The position numbers and the translations under genes are program-made. From Aurantiochytrium sp. KH105 (taxonomy: Eukaryota > Sar > Bigyra > Thraustochytrida > Thraustochytriidae): a DNA stretch of 64,000 bases. Numbering within the stretch: the stretch's first letter is position 1; every line of letters starts with the position of its first letter. The notes beneath the pieces were generated by a model that saw nothing but the letters and a program-made list of their open reading frames with translations, had not been told where the DNA came from and did not search any database. Below are positions 63,472 through 64,000 of the stretch, one piece after another. The stretch covers positions 101,799 through 165,798 of the forward strand of contig BGKB01000075.1 in NCBI GenBank assembly GCA_003116975.1, given 5' to 3'.

Positions 63472-63787
63472 CGTGAACATTTTGCACATTTTTCTTGTCT
63501 TCGCAGAGGTTCACTCACTTGGCGTCTGCCATCACAAAAAAGAAAGAGAGGAGCGAACGCGTCGCAAGTTCTTCACAGAAATTGAGTGGTTGGTTTCACA
63601 GAAAATCAAGCTTTGCGTATTCCAAGCGAGTCGTTGTACATGACATCAAACTTTGCTTGACTTACGCATTTGTTCAAAAAAGCTCCATTTCATGGTCGAA
63701 AAAGTATCTTGGCTTTCAGGCTTGTTTCTTTAGAATTGCGTGATAATCTAGGTCATGTGCTTAGACAGCGACAAAGCTACTGGACCT
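63472..63787. other. Convergent 3' intergenic region
   Basis: About 315 bp between the stop of the MFS gene and the stop of the leftward partial gene. Short frames only. Confidence 0.45.
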
Positions 63788-64000
63788 CTACTGCTGCGGG
63801 TATGGAGACCCATATCCATTGCCCATGTGATGACGCTGCGGCAGAGTTTGCTGAGGTTGCGAATAGAGCTGGTGCTGGGAATCAAGCGAGTGCTGCTCCG
63901 GTCGCTGAGGCATCGGGGATTGGTGGCCAGGATACATGGATCCTGGCATGGGGGACTGTTGCTGCGGCGGCTGCTGAACGGCGTTGCGAATTTGTGCCGA
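63788..64000 (-). CDS. C-terminal end of a Gln/Pro-rich protein, cut by the window edge
   Basis: Reading leftward from the edge, a frame of about 70 residues ends at a TAG (63788-63790). It is rich in Gln, Pro, Ser, His and Tyr (QQPPQQQSPMPGSMYPGHQS, then MGNGYGSPYPQQ), the composition of low-complexity tails on RNA-binding or transcription proteins. The start lies outside the window. Family unknown. Confidence 0.6.
   Translation of the reverse strand, partial: SAQIRNAVQQPPQQQSPMPGSMYPGHQSPMPQRPEQHSLDSQHQLYSQPQQTLPQRHHMGNGYGSPYPQQ

Overview
The window looks like nuclear DNA of a protist, most likely a stramenopile, with a labyrinthulomycete (thraustochytrid-type) genome as the best guess. 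The evidence is indirect: long uninterrupted GC-rich reading frames, very few introns, many trinucleotide and pentanucleotide repeats, and a purely eukaryotic gene set (cohesin, kinesin, Rab, mitochondrial kinase) mixed with a bacterial-type malate synthase and Crinkler-like nuclease/kinase genes. The taxon is an inference. No rRNA, tRNA, CRISPR array or complete transposon was recognised.

Layout. 0-11 kb: a partial coiled-coil gene (-), a FAM50/XAP5 splicing protein (+), a small protein starting MAFFGLTYLG (-), an orphan Ser-rich protein (+), a DGQHR-domain protein (+) and a HEATR6-like HEAT-repeat protein (-). 11-24.6 kb: a kinesin-4 motor (-), an ER membrane thioredoxin with one intron (-), a cohesin STAG/SCC3 subunit (+) and a mitochondrial pyruvate dehydrogenase kinase-type protein (+). 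25-36 kb: a carnitine acyltransferase (+), a LIM protein (-), a large IQ-motif/zinc-ribbon orphan (-), a NIFK/Nop15 ribosome-assembly factor (-) and a Q-rich, probably inactive TBC protein (+). 36.6-47.4 kb: malate synthase G with a peroxisomal SKL terminus (-), a Rab5-type GTPase with one intron (-), a broken or intron-rich gene (+), a Nudix hydrolase (+) and a CIPK-like kinase with a NAF motif (-). 47.4-49.9 kb is a gene-poor, low-complexity stretch.

49.9-57.2 kb is the accessory part: an orphan 702-aa gene (-), a divergent 246-aa PD-(D/E)XK nuclease-like gene (+), and a 726-aa fusion of a PD-(D/E)XK domain, an RGG linker and a protein kinase (+), the architecture of Crinkler-type effectors. 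A 60-nt duplication lies directly upstream of the fusion gene. 58-64 kb returns to ordinary genes: an ALMT/FUSC-like membrane protein (+), a Tudor plus METTL13-like methyltransferase (-), an MFSD5-like transporter (+) and the Q/P-rich end of a gene (-) leaving the window.

Most neighbours are functionally unrelated, as expected for a compact eukaryotic genome. Carnitine acyltransferase, malate synthase G and the PDH kinase all touch acetyl-CoA metabolism. The clearest unexplained signal is a (GCAGA)n pentanucleotide in the 5' flanks of five genes, always in the same orientation relative to transcription. A second is a tandem pair of perfect 16-bp palindromes in the bidirectional promoter between NIFK and TBC.
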